A stretch of 64,000 bases of DNA from Salinimicrobium terrae DSM 17865 (GCF_000424665.1 NZ_KE384221.1:270623-334622); one strand, 5' to 3'; numbered from the stretch's first letter, positions 17,773 to 26,859 are shown. Made by a program: numbers and translations. Notes: generated from the sequence alone by a model not told the origin.

Positions 17773-17780
17773 TATCTTCG
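17773..17780 (+). promoter_or_regulatory. candidate -7 box of the cold-shock gene
   Basis: TATCTTCG lies 22 bases before the ATG at 17802 and resembles TAnnTTTG with one mismatch. The upstream 100 bases are AT-rich. Confidence 0.35.
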
Positions 17781-17801
17781 CCTCCAATTTAAATTTATAC
17801 A

Positions 17802-17993
17802 ATGAATAAAGGTACAGTTAAGTTCTTTAATGAATCAAAAGGTTACGGATTTATTAAAGACGAAGAATCAAATGATGAGTATTTCGTACATGCTAATGGT
17901 CTTGTTGACGAGATTAGACAGGATGACGAAGTAACTTTCGACCTTGAAGAAGGTAGAAAAGGTGTAAATGCAGTAAACGTGAGACAAGCTTAG
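17802..17993 (+). CDS. cold-shock domain protein
   Basis: A 63-residue single-stranded nucleic-acid-binding OB-fold protein that acts as an RNA chaperone. It has RNP1 (KGYGFIKDE) and RNP2-like (EYFVHANGL) motifs. Its start MNKGTVKFFNESKGYGFI is the standard CspA opening, and the family's usual length is 65-70. The gene is monocistronic, with a terminator hairpin 27 bases after the stop. The region between marC and this gene (about 120 bases) is AT-rich and could hold a thermosensitive leader, though the candidate -7 box predicts only a short one. Confidence 0.95.
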   Translation: MNKGTVKFFNESKGYGFIKDEESNDEYFVHANGLVDEIRQDDEVTFDLEEGRKGVNAVNVRQA

Positions 17994-18020
17994 TCTCAAT
18001 TTTTGATATTTATATTCCTG

Positions 18021-18049
18021 AGCCTTACATTTTTGTAAGGCTTTTTTTA
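18021..18049 (+). terminator. rho-independent terminator of the cold-shock gene
   Basis: AGCCTTACA and TGTAAGGCT form a perfect 9-bp stem with a TTTT loop, followed by TTTTTTT. Confidence 0.9.
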
Positions 18050-18103
18050 TGCCCGCCGGTGAAATTCTGCAGCGGATTTTAGAAAATTCACTAACTTAAT
18101 TCC

Positions 18104-19516
18104 ATGAAAAAAATAATCTTTTTTTTATTCCTGAGTCTTCAGCTTTCCGCTCAGGAGTTTGTGGTAAAGAAAGGAGTGGTGATGGACGACCTCAAGGTTT
18201 CCGATACTCTTGAAGAAAGTTATGCCTTGTATCTTCCTACAACATATAAAAATGAGAGGCCGTGGCCTGTGCTGTTTGTATTTGATGGGGAAGGAAGGGG
18301 AAGGGCTGCCGCCCAGCTTTTTAAGACTACGGCCGAGGAGCAGGGGTATATAATCGTCTCTTCCAATAGTATTAGCCAACAAAATAATCTTGAGCAAAAC
18401 ACACTTGCCGGCGCTAGGTTAATGCAGCATATAGCGGGAATTCTGCCAATAGATTCCAGGCAAATTGCCAGTGTGGGTTCTGCTGCCGGAGCAAAGGTAG
18501 CAAGTGCAATTCCGCTTATTTTTGATGATATCCATGGAGTAGTTGCGGTAGGAGATCATTGGGTGAACTTCAACCTGCTGGACAACAAGAAGAATTTTAA
18601 TTTTATTGGGATAGTGGGAGATGAACAATTCACCGCCTCCGGAATGCAGAGTACTGCATCTACTCTTTCCCGCCTCAGGTTCCCCACCCAGATCTACACA
18701 TATTCGGGGAATGAAGATTGGCCCCAGCCCCAAATCATCAATAGCGCCGTAGGTTCATTAACCCTTGAAGCCATGCGGGAAGGATTTCGTCCTGTAGATC
18801 CTCAACTTGTTGAACAGTTATACCGGCAGGATCTTGCAAGAGTGAATAAATTAATGAGCCTCAACCAACTCGTAACTGCAGAGTCACTTTTGGAGATTAT
18901 GGAGGATAAATATGACGGACTTATAAGCACGGCGGAAATAAGGTCCAAACAAAATCAACTGGCGCGCTCCAGGAATTATTCTCAGCAAAAACGAGAACAA
19001 GGTACTGTCACACAAAAGGAAGCAAGACTAATGGAGGATTTTATTTACTACCTGGAAGAGGATATTCGCAAGGCCAGTTTTGAAAACCTTGGCTGGTGGA
19101 ATTACCAAAAGAATCAACTCGATTCCCTGGCACAAAAAAACAATGCAGAGGCAAAAATGGCTCTTCGCCTCCAAGATTTCATTAGAGAATATGTGGAGAT
19201 TAAGAAGCGGGAGTTCAAAGAGAGGAGGACACCATTAGAAAATAAGCTGGTGGCAAATATGATACAGACTATTTTTGATCCCAGGGCTTATGATGCTTAC
19301 AGAGAGATTATATCTTTAAGTGCCCAGGACAACGATTTTTCCACTGCTTATTTTTATCTGGAAGAAATGCTTAAACATGGTTATAATGATATGGAAACTC
19401 TGTATAATATTGAGGGTACTCTTGGCCTGAGATTGACACCCGAATATAACCAGATAATTAATCATTATCTGGGGGATTCCAGGTTCTATGACGCTAAAAT
19501 GCAGGATCAAAAATGA
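18104..19516 (+). CDS. secreted alpha/beta-hydrolase-like protein with helical C-terminal half
   Basis: A 470-residue protein with a signal peptide (MKKIIFFLFLSLQLSAQ). Residues about 30-225 look like an alpha/beta-hydrolase or esterase-D type domain: YALYLPTTYKNERPWPVLFVFDG, then a nucleophile-elbow position reading VGSAAGAKVAS, then VVAVGDHW. The elbow is a degenerate GxSxxG and I cannot confirm a catalytic triad. The C-terminal half is helical and charged, with repeat-like helices. The substrate is unknown. The stop overlaps the ATG of a decayed downstream gene (ATGA at 19513-19516), so the two were once translationally coupled. Confidence 0.65.
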   Translation: MKKIIFFLFLSLQLSAQEFVVKKGVVMDDLKVSDTLEESYALYLPTTYKNERPWPVLFVFDGEGRGRAAAQLFKTTAEEQGYIIVSSNSISQQNNLEQNTLAGARLMQHIAGILPIDSRQIASVGSAAGAKVASAIPLIFDDIHGVVAVGDHWVNFNLLDNKKNFNFIGIVGDEQFTASGMQSTASTLSRLRFPTQIYTYSGNEDWPQPQIINSAVGSLTLEAMREGFRPVDPQLVEQLYRQDLARVNKLMSLNQLVTAESLLEIMEDKYDGLISTAEIRSKQNQLARSRNYSQQKREQGTVTQKEARLMEDFIYYLEEDIRKASFENLGWWNYQKNQLDSLAQKNNAEAKMALRLQDFIREYVEIKKREFKERRTPLENKLVANMIQTIFDPRAYDAYREIISLSAQDNDFSTAYFYLEEMLKHGYNDMETLYNIEGTLGLRLTPEYNQIINHYLGDSRFYDAKMQDQK

Positions 19517-19734
19517 GAGTTTAATCTTGTTCCCTTTTTTATTTTTTCCATACATGTTGCCGGGCAGGAGGATTCTCCTTTTGTGGTTTTCAGAATAGGA
19601 TAAATTCTGAATTTAAAGAGCCTCCCAAACCTCATGTGTTGAACAAGGAACAGGAAAATTTTGTTGTTCTGGATTTCTTTCCTTTTGATCCCGACTTTAA
19701 TGTTTCCTCGGAACTACTCAGAAAAATGATTTGA
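19513..19734 (+). pseudogene. frameshifted remnant of a small gene coupled to the hydrolase gene
   Basis: An ATG overlaps the previous stop (ATGA), but that frame closes after three codons. Read from the next frame, the sequence gives a signal-like FNLVPFFIFSIHVAGQEDS ending in a stop near 19606. A third frame then continues as SEFKEPPKPHVLNKEQEN and on to LLRKMI and a stop at 19732-19734. So about 70 coherent residues appear across at least two frame changes. This may be real decay or a sequencing error; the product is not recognisable. Confidence 0.45.
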
Positions 19735-19761
19735 ATACTTCCATTACTGTAGCCTAAGGAA

Positions 19762-20145
19762 CTAAGACAAACCCTGAACCATCTTCGAAAGCCAGAGTCC
19801 TATTAAAATAGCAGCAATTCCCAGAAAGATACTCCCGGCCGAGTAGATTCCGAAGTTAATATAATCTCCTGCTTTTAACAGTGCCACGTTCTCAAAGCTG
19901 AAGGCTGAAAAGGTGGTAAATCCACCGCAGAAACCTGTGGCGAGCAGCAATGTTGTGTTAGGGGAAATCATTTCCTCCTTTAAACCTATTCCCAAAATAA
20001 AACCTATTATAAGACTTCCGGAGAAATTTACCAGGAGTGTACCCAGGGGAATTACCGAAAGAGGATTAAGATTTTTTGCAATTAGGAAACGAAGCGCACT
20101 TCCCACACCACCTCCAAGAAAGACCAGGAAAATTTGCTTTATCAT
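19762..20145 (-). CDS. crcB: CrcB/Fluc fluoride channel
   Basis: A 127-residue, four-helix membrane protein that forms dual-topology dimers exporting fluoride. Family signatures are GGGVGSALRFLI near the N-terminus, PLGTLLVNFSGSLIIGF (pore Asn) and the GFCGGFTTFSAFSFE block with the phenylalanine-box region. The start MIKQIFLVFLGG is preferred over an in-frame ATG ten codons earlier because it begins the first helix. The ATG overlaps the stop of the upstream gene by ATGA, so translation is probably coupled. No fluoride riboswitch is seen in the upstream region. Confidence 0.95.
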   Translation of the reverse strand: MIKQIFLVFLGGGVGSALRFLIAKNLNPLSVIPLGTLLVNFSGSLIIGFILGIGLKEEMISPNTTLLLATGFCGGFTTFSAFSFENVALLKAGDYINFGIYSAGSIFLGIAAILIGLWLSKMVQGLS

Positions 20146-21170
20146 TCTACCGGAATGTAAATTTCGGTAACCCATTGCGCGGGATTTTCAAATTCAACAG
20201 GGTCTGTTATCAGGACCTCAAAAGGCTGCCCCAGTGGATCCACTAAAAGTCCGTTCTCTTCTATATACCGGTAGGTGCGCTCCCATGCTTCCGCAGTGTT
20301 CTTATGATGTCCCTTCAAGGTAGTTTTGACTACCTTTTGGGGTTCAAGATAACCGTTCAAAATTTCACTGCCCGCCGGAGTGATGACCTGGCTGGGTGTT
20401 GGTACTCCGGTAGAAAAGATTGTAGTACCACTGCGATCATCTCGCTGATTATATATAATAAGCGGTGGGCCACTTATAGAAATATTGTTCTGTTCCATGT
20501 AAAGCCTAACCTGTTCCACCATGCTGGCGGCCCGGGTATTCACCTCTCCCAATCTTGCGGCCGTAGTAGTGTACATGTAATAACCGCCTCCATGTTCGGT
20601 TACACCGTCCACACTTATGGAATAAGCCTCCATTTTTCGAATTACATTTTGCTCCAGGTCTTCAATGCTTTCTTCAAAAACCGGTTGAAAAACTTCAGCC
20701 AGATTTTGCTCCTGTATTGTGAAGGCAAGTTTCTCCTTAAAGCTTTGCTCCCCTTCCAGAGTCCAGGTTACTCGTGTGCCATCATCTTCAGGAACAAAAG
20801 ACCAGGTAATTAAACCTTCAGCTTCGCCAATGATGGTTTGCATTAGAAGAGCCTGTTGTAGCCGGGAATAAGGAATAACAGAGGTAGTAACGATCCTGCC
20901 GTCCCTAATTTCTTCGGCCTGCCAGTTAATAGCGGCGTTCTCACCGGTTTTCTCCCCAATAACATCCATGTCTATACCTTCTATACTGCTCCACGCATCC
21001 CAGTTTTTCCAGTTGGAAAGATCGGCCACCTCTCCAAACAGCATGGGTGCAGGGGCATTAATGACCTTACTGCTTTCAATTTTGTAAGTGCCATCTTTGG
21101 TGGCGATATAAATAGATCCTGCAATAATAACAATTAGCAGCAGAAACAGGAGGTATTTAAGGATCTTCAT
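20142..21170 (-). CDS. SRPBCC plus GyrI-like effector-binding domain membrane protein
   Basis: A 342-residue protein with one N-terminal membrane anchor (LLFLLLIVIIAGSIYIA). A lipid/ligand-binding SRPBCC (START-like) domain follows from about residue 28 to 170 (SSKVINAPAPMLFGEVADLSNWKNWDAWSS). A GyrI-like small-molecule-binding domain occupies the C-terminus (about 190-342: YMYTTTAARLGEVNTRAASM, EAWERTYRYIEENGL). This pairing recurs in Bacteroidota with unknown ligand. ATG 21170 opens the membrane segment; the longer frame to 21278 lacks features. It overlaps crcB by four bases and shares an intergenic region with the divergent dipeptidase gene. Confidence 0.75.
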   Translation of the reverse strand: MKILKYLLFLLLIVIIAGSIYIATKDGTYKIESSKVINAPAPMLFGEVADLSNWKNWDAWSSIEGIDMDVIGEKTGENAAINWQAEEIRDGRIVTTSVIPYSRLQQALLMQTIIGEAEGLITWSFVPEDDGTRVTWTLEGEQSFKEKLAFTIQEQNLAEVFQPVFEESIEDLEQNVIRKMEAYSISVDGVTEHGGGYYMYTTTAARLGEVNTRAASMVEQVRLYMEQNNISISGPPLIIYNQRDDRSGTTIFSTGVPTPSQVITPAGSEILNGYLEPQKVVKTTLKGHHKNTAEAWERTYRYIEENGLLVDPLGQPFEVLITDPVEFENPAQWVTEIYIPVE

Positions 21171-21232
21171 ATGGTTTGGCAGATTTATTCTATTAATTAC
21201 GCTAATATAAATAATTTGAAGTTGGTAATTCT

Positions 21233-21240
21233 TACATTTG
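21233..21240 (+). promoter_or_regulatory. -7 promoter box of the dipeptidyl-peptidase III gene
   Basis: TACATTTG matches TAnnTTTG. It predicts a leader of roughly 90 bases before the ATG at 21337. The -33 element is not clear. Confidence 0.45.
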
Positions 21241-21336
21241 TTAAAGATTGGCCGATGTCTTGCAACATGGATGAGCACTGGCTTTCCCGCGGAAGATATT
21301 TCTCAATTAACTCTTAAAAACAATAATTATAAAAAA

Positions 21337-23376
21337 ATGAAAATCAAATTTTTTTTGGTGCCGTTGTTGGCATCAATGATCCTTTTTTCCTGCGCCGATT
21401 CTAAAGTAGAGAATCCGGCAACTTTGGGAGAAGTTACACAAACTACCGATTTTGACTATCAGGTAGATGAATTTGCAGATATTAAGGTACTTCGGTACCA
21501 GATTCCCGGCTGGGAAGACCTTGAGCTTCAGGAGCAAAAGCTGGTGTATTATCTGGTTCAGGCCGGCCTTAGCGGTAGAGATATCATTTGGGACCAGAAC
21601 TACAAACACAACCTGAAAATCAGAGAAGCCCTCGAGAACATCTACACCACTTACGATGGAGACAAAACTACCGAAGACTGGGCAAATTTTGAAACGTACC
21701 TTAAAAGGGTATGGTTCTCGAATGGGATACATCACCACTATTCAATGGATAAGCTGAAACCAGATTTTAGCCAAGATTATTTTGACATATTACTTGCAGA
21801 GACAGGAACAGATCTTACCGGAGAACCGTACGAGGTTATCTTCAATGACAAAGATTCAAAAAAAGTAAATCTTGATGAATCGAAAGGACTGGTGGAAGGA
21901 TCTGCAGTGAATTTTTATGGAGAGGGAGTTACAGCAAAGGATGTAGAACAGTTCTACGCCGGCAAAAAATCTCCGGATCCAAACCGACCTCTTGCTTACG
22001 GACTTAACTCAAAGCTTGTAAAAGAGAATGGACAGCTGGTGGAAAAAGTATATAAGAGTGGAGGAATGTATGGTTCTGCTATTGACAAGATCATTTTCTG
22101 GCTGGAAAAAGCAAAAGGAGTTGCCGAAAATCAGCAGCAGGCAGATGGACTTGCACTTTTAATTGACTATTATAAAACCGGAGATCTGCAAACCTGGGAT
22201 GAGTACAATATTGCATGGGTGAATTCTACCGAAGGAAATATTGATTACATCAACAGCTTTATTGAAGTCTATAATGATCCTTTGGGCTATACAGGTTCTT
22301 ACGAGAACATCGTGCAGATCAAGGATTTCGATATGAGTAAAAAAATGCAGGTACTGGAAGAAAATGTACAGTGGTTTGAAGATAATGCCCCTTTAATGGA
22401 GGAGCACAAAAAAGACTCTGTTGTAGGAGTTACATACAAAACAGTAATTGTTGCAGGTGAAGCAGGAGATGCTTCCCCGTCTACACCAATTGGTGTGAAC
22501 TTACCAAATTCCAACTGGATTAGAAAAGAGCACGGCAGTAAATCTGTATCTCTTGGAAATATTATTGAGGCATACAGCAATGCCGGTAGTAAAGGAAGGC
22601 TTCAGGAGTTTGCACATGACCAGGAAGAGATCGCTCTTGAAGAAGAATATGGTGAATTGTCTAATAAATTACATACCGCACTTCACGAAGTGGTAGGACA
22701 TGCTTCCGGTCAGCTTAACCCCGGGGTGGGAGAGACTAAGGAAACCCTTAAGAGTTACGCTTCTACTTTGGAAGAAGGTCGTGCAGATCTAGTTGGACTT
22801 TATTACCTGATGGATCCGAAACTGGAGGAGCTCGGATTAGTTGATGATCATGAGAAACTTGGAAAAGCAGCTTATAATAGTTATATAAGAAACGGTTTAA
22901 TGACCCAGCTTATCAGGATCCAACCGGGAGCCAACATTGAGCAGGCACACATGAGAAACCGACAGTGGGTGAGTGCCTGGGTCTTTGAAAAAGGTCGTGA
23001 AAGAGGCATTATTGAGAAGGTGACCAGAGATGGTAAGACATATTTTAATATTACAGATTATGTTGCGCTACGCGAACTATTTGGTGATTTACTGAAAGAA
23101 ACCCAGAGAATTAAATCTGAAGGAGATTATGAGGCAGCCAAAGATCTTGTAGAGACCTATGGAGTTATTGTAGACCAGAATATTCACAGGGAAGTGCTTG
23201 AAAGAAACGAACAATTCAAATCTGCACCGTATAGCGGATTTGTAAACCCTGTACTTGTTCCCGAAACAGATGCAAATGGTGAAATTACAGCCATTAGAGT
23301 GGTACAACCCACATCTTTTGAGGAGCAAATGCTGAAATATTCGGAAGAATTCGATATTCTTCCCCTGGAAAATTAA
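21337..23376 (+). CDS. dipeptidyl-peptidase III (M49 zinc peptidase), lipoprotein
   Basis: Zinc exopeptidase releasing dipeptides from oligopeptide N-termini. It is 679 residues from ATG 21337. The lipoprotein signal (MKIKFFLVPLLASMILFSC) predicts periplasmic or outer-membrane placement. The active site reads HEVVGH at 450-455, a five-residue HExxGH where eukaryotic DPP III has HELLGH, with the second zinc motif EEGRAD at 479-484 (EECRAE in eukaryotes). It matches the Bacteroides-type DPP III. An in-frame start at 21238 would add 33 residues overlapping the promoter, so it is rejected. It ends in a strong terminator. Confidence 0.93.
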   Translation: MKIKFFLVPLLASMILFSCADSKVENPATLGEVTQTTDFDYQVDEFADIKVLRYQIPGWEDLELQEQKLVYYLVQAGLSGRDIIWDQNYKHNLKIREALENIYTTYDGDKTTEDWANFETYLKRVWFSNGIHHHYSMDKLKPDFSQDYFDILLAETGTDLTGEPYEVIFNDKDSKKVNLDESKGLVEGSAVNFYGEGVTAKDVEQFYAGKKSPDPNRPLAYGLNSKLVKENGQLVEKVYKSGGMYGSAIDKIIFWLEKAKGVAENQQQADGLALLIDYYKTGDLQTWDEYNIAWVNSTEGNIDYINSFIEVYNDPLGYTGSYENIVQIKDFDMSKKMQVLEENVQWFEDNAPLMEEHKKDSVVGVTYKTVIVAGEAGDASPSTPIGVNLPNSNWIRKEHGSKSVSLGNIIEAYSNAGSKGRLQEFAHDQEEIALEEEYGELSNKLHTALHEVVGHASGQLNPGVGETKETLKSYASTLEEGRADLVGLYYLMDPKLEELGLVDDHEKLGKAAYNSYIRNGLMTQLIRIQPGANIEQAHMRNRQWVSAWVFEKGRERGIIEKVTRDGKTYFNITDYVALRELFGDLLKETQRIKSEGDYEAAKDLVETYGVIVDQNIHREVLERNEQFKSAPYSGFVNPVLVPETDANGEITAIRVVQPTSFEEQMLKYSEEFDILPLEN

Positions 23377-23396
23377 GCGCAAAAGATTTAAAAATG

Positions 23397-23429
23397 AACC
23401 GTCCTTCTGCAAAGAAGGACGGTTTTTTT
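23397..23429 (+). terminator. rho-independent terminator of the dipeptidase gene
   Basis: AACCGTCCTTC and GAAGGACGGTT form a perfect 11-bp stem around TGCAAA, followed by a T run. The opposing small gene ends 12 bases later and may share it. Confidence 0.92.
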
Positions 23430-23440
23430 ATGCTGAATAT

Positions 23441-23635
23441 TTAGCCTTTTAAATAAGTCTTCAGAACGAAAAGCAGCAGGATAAAAGCAATGAATCCTAG
23501 CAGTATGTAAAGTGTGCCTTTGTAGTATTTGCGGTGAAGTTTGACATCCTTGCGATAACTGAAGATGATCACAATGACAAAAGCCACAAAGAATAATATC
23601 CCAAAAATTATTTGTCCTGTGCTAAACATTTCCAT
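23441..23635 (-). CDS. small two-helix membrane protein, unknown
   Basis: A 64-residue protein with two membrane helices (IIFGILFFVAFVIVIIFSY and TLYILLGFIAFILLLFVL) separated by a basic loop, RKDVKLHRKYYKG. The positive loop suggests both termini face the periplasm. No family name is certain; similar small proteins are common in flavobacteria. It lies between convergent and divergent neighbours and stands alone. Confidence 0.65.
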   Translation of the reverse strand: MEMFSTGQIIFGILFFVAFVIVIIFSYRKDVKLHRKYYKGTLYILLGFIAFILLLFVLKTYLKG

Positions 23636-23679
23636 GGGCTTTAATTTTTTATAATTTTATGCGAATTTAAAGTATTAGA

Positions 23680-24078
23680 ATGAAAAAAACCTTAGCCGCA
23701 GTACAGGAGTTTCACGAAGCGTTTGGTCTGGGAGTTCAGGAGCAACCAACAACCTCCCTTTCACGTGAAAAAATACACTTGCGTTATGAGCTGATGAAAG
23801 AAGAAAATGAAGAGTATCTCATGGCCGCAGAAAGCGCTGACTTAATTGAAGTTGCCGATGCCTTGGGGGATATGTTGTACATCTTATGCGGCACCATAAT
23901 AGAACATGGAATGCAGCATAAAATTATGGATGTATTTGACGAGATACAGCGTAGTAATATGAGCAAACTTGGAGAAGAAGGTAAGCCTGTTTATCGCGAG
24001 GACGGAAAAGTGCTTAAAGGACCAGCCTACTCCCGTCCTAATCTCCAGAAAATCTTAAGTTCAAAAACCCAGGAATAA
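23680..24078 (+). CDS. MazG-like nucleoside triphosphate pyrophosphohydrolase
   Basis: A 132-residue all-alpha NTP pyrophosphatase-like protein. The metal-binding pattern is EExxE followed by ExxD: MKEENEEYL and IEVADALGDML. A C-terminal segment, KPVYREDGKVLKGPAYSRP, is typical of the MazG-like/PRA-PH subgroup. It would hydrolyse (d)NTPs to the monophosphate and PPi, perhaps sanitising the nucleotide pool. The substrate is unknown. It is a single gene with no obvious operon partner. Confidence 0.85.
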   Translation: MKKTLAAVQEFHEAFGLGVQEQPTTSLSREKIHLRYELMKEENEEYLMAAESADLIEVADALGDMLYILCGTIIEHGMQHKIMDVFDEIQRSNMSKLGEEGKPVYREDGKVLKGPAYSRPNLQKILSSKTQE

Positions 24079-24180
24079 AAAATTTTCCACTAAACGGCGA
24101 CCAATAAATGCTAATATTTCGTACTGTGAATTTGGTCCTCACGCCATTTTCTAGTTTCTGTTTTTTCTTACCTTGTAAGA

Positions 24181-25191
24181 ATGAGAGCAATTATATTTAT
24201 TCTTATAGGACTTGTAGTGTTATCCTGCCGGAATTCCGGCGAAGGAACAGAGCAACAGGAAGAACCTTCAATCTCCCAGCCGGAAACTTCTGAAAATACA
24301 GAAGAATTTACCAGTGAAAAATGGCGTTTTTCAGCAGAAATTCCTGAGAGTTTTGAAGTTTTTGAAGGAGAGTTGCCGGGTAAGGCTCCAATAGTCAATT
24401 TCTACGATAGCAGTATAGAAAAGGAGCCTCCATTTGGTATTCACAATGATGCCTCCATGGCTTATATCGCCGTTTTACCGGAAGGTTACGGTGTTGACGG
24501 GCCGGGAGGGCCACGAAAATCTCTTTTGGATTGGGATGGAAACTTACCTTTATCTTTTAATGTAAATCGCCGGGATTCATATGTCTATTTGATGGAGAAT
24601 GGAGAGCCGTGGGGGATAAGTCTAAGATTTCACACTCCGCCGCCGGGGTGGAATGAGTATGGAGGGATCTATGTTTTTTACCAGGTAAATAATTTTAGGG
24701 CTGAGTGTTTCAGTAGTAATACGGGCGAAAAAATTGCAATGGAGCAGTGTAATCCTTTGGGAGGTGATGCTATGAAGTTCTACGGAGAAGTTTCCGAAGA
24801 AAAAAAGAAGGCCCTGAATGCCATTTTAGAGAGCTTATATTTTACAGATCCTAATCGGGAGCGGGAAGAAATCGGAGATCTTATAAAAGTTGAAAAGCCG
24901 CAGGAAAATGCCACCGTAAGTTCTCCTCTTGAAATTAAGGGGGAAGCGAAAGGATACTGGTTCTTTGAGGCTACTGCGCCCATAAAGTTAATTAGTGAAA
25001 GCGGAAAAGAGCTTGCAGAAAGTTATGTCGAAGCACAAGGGGAATGGATGACCGAAAATTGGGTGCCTTTTGCGGGTAGACTGGAATTTAAAACAAATGA
25101 AAAGCGCGGCTATTTGATCGTTAGCCGCGCTAATGCTTCAGGAAAACCGGAGCATGACAGGATGCTTCGGGTTCCGGTGGAATTCAATTAG
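24181..25191 (+). CDS. lipoprotein with C-terminal Gmad2 immunoglobulin-like domain
   Basis: A 336-residue lipoprotein with the signal IIFILIGLVVLSC and a Ser/Glu/Gln-rich linker. The middle domain (about 45-220, EKWRFSAEIPESFEVFEG) is unassigned. A C-terminal Gmad2-type immunoglobulin-like domain (about 240-335) begins VEKPQENATVSSPLEIKGEA and contains FEATAPIKLI, the usual family pattern. Gmad2 domains occur in spore-germination and envelope proteins and probably bind other proteins or glycans. The gene converges on ilvE with a 4-base tail overlap. Confidence 0.75.
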   Translation: MRAIIFILIGLVVLSCRNSGEGTEQQEEPSISQPETSENTEEFTSEKWRFSAEIPESFEVFEGELPGKAPIVNFYDSSIEKEPPFGIHNDASMAYIAVLPEGYGVDGPGGPRKSLLDWDGNLPLSFNVNRRDSYVYLMENGEPWGISLRFHTPPPGWNEYGGIYVFYQVNNFRAECFSSNTGEKIAMEQCNPLGGDAMKFYGEVSEEKKKALNAILESLYFTDPNREREEIGDLIKVEKPQENATVSSPLEIKGEAKGYWFFEATAPIKLISESGKELAESYVEAQGEWMTENWVPFAGRLEFKTNEKRGYLIVSRANASGKPEHDRMLRVPVEFN

Positions 25192-26261
25192 TTCTTTTTA
25201 ACAAGATATCTCCAGCCAAATTTATCTTCGGCTTTGTTGTATTGTATCTCCATTAATTTGTTCTTGAAAAATGAAGCATATGAATCTTCGAGCTGTGGCA
25301 GTTCGTATTTTTTGCCTTTGTTTCCAAATCCTCTCACAGGATTAATAGTTGCAGCAGTACCCGATCCAAAGATTTCTTTTAATTCGCCTTTTTCGGCAGC
25401 TTCTACTATTTCTGAAACTTTTATTCGTCTTACTTCAGCTTTAATACCATTTTCTTCGGCAAGAGTAAGTACACTTTTGCGGGTTACCCCGTCAAGAATA
25501 CGGTCGCTGGTTGGGGCTGTGATCAGTTTATCTCCAACCCTGAAAAAAATATTCATGGTTCCTGCTTCTTCCAGATATTCATGGGAATTAGCATCGGTCC
25601 AAACAATTTGCTGAAAGCCTTCTTCCTTTGCAAGGTTGGTAGGATAGAACTGGGCACCGTAGTTACCGGCTGCTTTTGCATATCCCACGCCACCATCGGC
25701 AGCACGGCTGAATTTATCTGCAAAGAAAACCCGTACCTCACCGCTGTAATAAGCTTTGGCGGGAGAACAGATGATCATAAATTTATATGTTTTTGAAGGC
25801 GAAGCCGAAACTCCTTTTTCTGTAGCGATTACGAATGGTCGAATGTAAAGCGAATTTCCAAAGCCTTTTTTCACCCAATCCCGGTCCAGGTTCAAAAGAG
25901 TTTCCAGTCCTTCCAAAAATAAATCTTCGGGAAACTCGGGTATTGCAAGTCTTTTTGATGACACATTAAAGCGATCGATGTTCGCCATAGGCCGGAAAAG
26001 CCACACCTTGTCATTGTCGTCCTTAAACGCTTTCATGCCTTCAAAGATGGCCTGGCCGTAATGAAATACTTTGGCTGAAGGATCTAGCTGAATGGGGCCA
26101 TACGGTTTTATAACCGGATTTTTCCATTGGCCATCTACATAATCGCATTCCATCATATGATCTGCGAATACATTTCCGAAAACCAGGTTATCAAAATCAA
26201 CCGAATCGATCCTTGAAGATTTAGCTTCAACTACATCGATTGCGAGTGGTACATTTTTCAT
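25188..26261 (-). CDS. ilvE: branched-chain amino acid aminotransferase
   Basis: PLP-dependent fold-type IV transaminase that interconverts Leu, Ile and Val with their 2-oxo acids. The 357-residue length is that of the long (BCAT2-like) IlvE group. Motifs: HYGQAIFEGMKAF near the N-terminus, the GGVGYAKAAGNYGAQ block containing the PLP Lys, and SGTAATINPVRGF at the C-terminus. It is monocistronic with a good minus-strand promoter (26278-26285). Confidence 0.95.
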   Translation of the reverse strand: MKNVPLAIDVVEAKSSRIDSVDFDNLVFGNVFADHMMECDYVDGQWKNPVIKPYGPIQLDPSAKVFHYGQAIFEGMKAFKDDNDKVWLFRPMANIDRFNVSSKRLAIPEFPEDLFLEGLETLLNLDRDWVKKGFGNSLYIRPFVIATEKGVSASPSKTYKFMIICSPAKAYYSGEVRVFFADKFSRAADGGVGYAKAAGNYGAQFYPTNLAKEEGFQQIVWTDANSHEYLEEAGTMNIFFRVGDKLITAPTSDRILDGVTRKSVLTLAEENGIKAEVRRIKVSEIVEAAEKGELKEIFGSGTAATINPVRGFGNKGKKYELPQLEDSYASFFKNKLMEIQYNKAEDKFGWRYLVKKN

Positions 26262-26277
26262 GGTTGTTTATTTGCTG

Positions 26278-26308
26278 CAAATTTACCGAAATAAATACAC
26301 GTGTTAAA
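26278..26308 (-). promoter_or_regulatory. promoter of ilvE
   Basis: On the minus strand TAAATTTG (26278-26285) is preceded, 19 bases upstream, by TTTA (26305-26308), near the consensus TTTG-N19-TAnnTTTG. The start codon lies at 26261. Confidence 0.55.
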
Positions 26309-26367
26309 GGTGTCATTTAACTAATTTTATCTTAATTTGATATTTCTAAACCTTTAACAGGAACATA

Positions 26368-26856
26368 ATGAAAAATATTAGGCTTTTACTGCTGATATCT
26401 TCTGTAATGATAAGTTTTTCGGTTTTTTCTCAGGAAAATCTGGTTGATAAAGACGTATATATTTCTGTTGGAGAGGAAGTTGAAACTTCTAATATTCTTT
26501 CGGCTTACAATATGCAGGAACGTTATGAAACGCTTAAGCCTGGCGACACTTTAAATGTCACCTTTAAAGCAGATGTAGCTTCTGTTTGCAAGAAAAAAGG
26601 ATGCTGGATGAATGTGGCTTTGGAAGATGGCAGGGAGGTGATGGTGAAGTTTAAAGATTATGCCTTTTTTGTGCCTAAAGACATTGAAAACCGGGAAGTT
26701 ATCATGGAGGGTAAAGCCTATGTGACCGAAATGTCTGTTGAAGACCGGCAGCATTATGCCGAAGATGCAGGAAAAACTGTCGAAGAGGTTAAAGCCATTA
26801 ACACTCCCGCCGTAACTTTATCTTTCCTGGCTGATGGGGTGAAGATCAAAAAATAA
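26368..26856 (+). CDS. DUF4920 family secreted protein
   Basis: A 162-residue protein with a signal peptide ending FSVFSQ. The mature part matches DUF4920: PGDTLNVTFKADVASVCKKKGCWMN, with the conserved KKGCWM cysteine pair, then VMVKFKDYAFFVPKD. The two cysteines may bind a metal or form a redox pair. The role is unknown. MnmD follows three bases after its stop, so the two are probably co-transcribed. Confidence 0.88.
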   Translation: MKNIRLLLLISSVMISFSVFSQENLVDKDVYISVGEEVETSNILSAYNMQERYETLKPGDTLNVTFKADVASVCKKKGCWMNVALEDGREVMVKFKDYAFFVPKDIENREVIMEGKAYVTEMSVEDRQHYAEDAGKTVEEVKAINTPAVTLSFLADGVKIKK

Positions 26857-26859
26857 GTT

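Noticed and set aside
21171-21336. A fluoride riboswitch for the crcB operon
   Set aside because: No recognisable pseudoknot core was found upstream of the leading gene, and crcB itself follows by a 4-base overlap.
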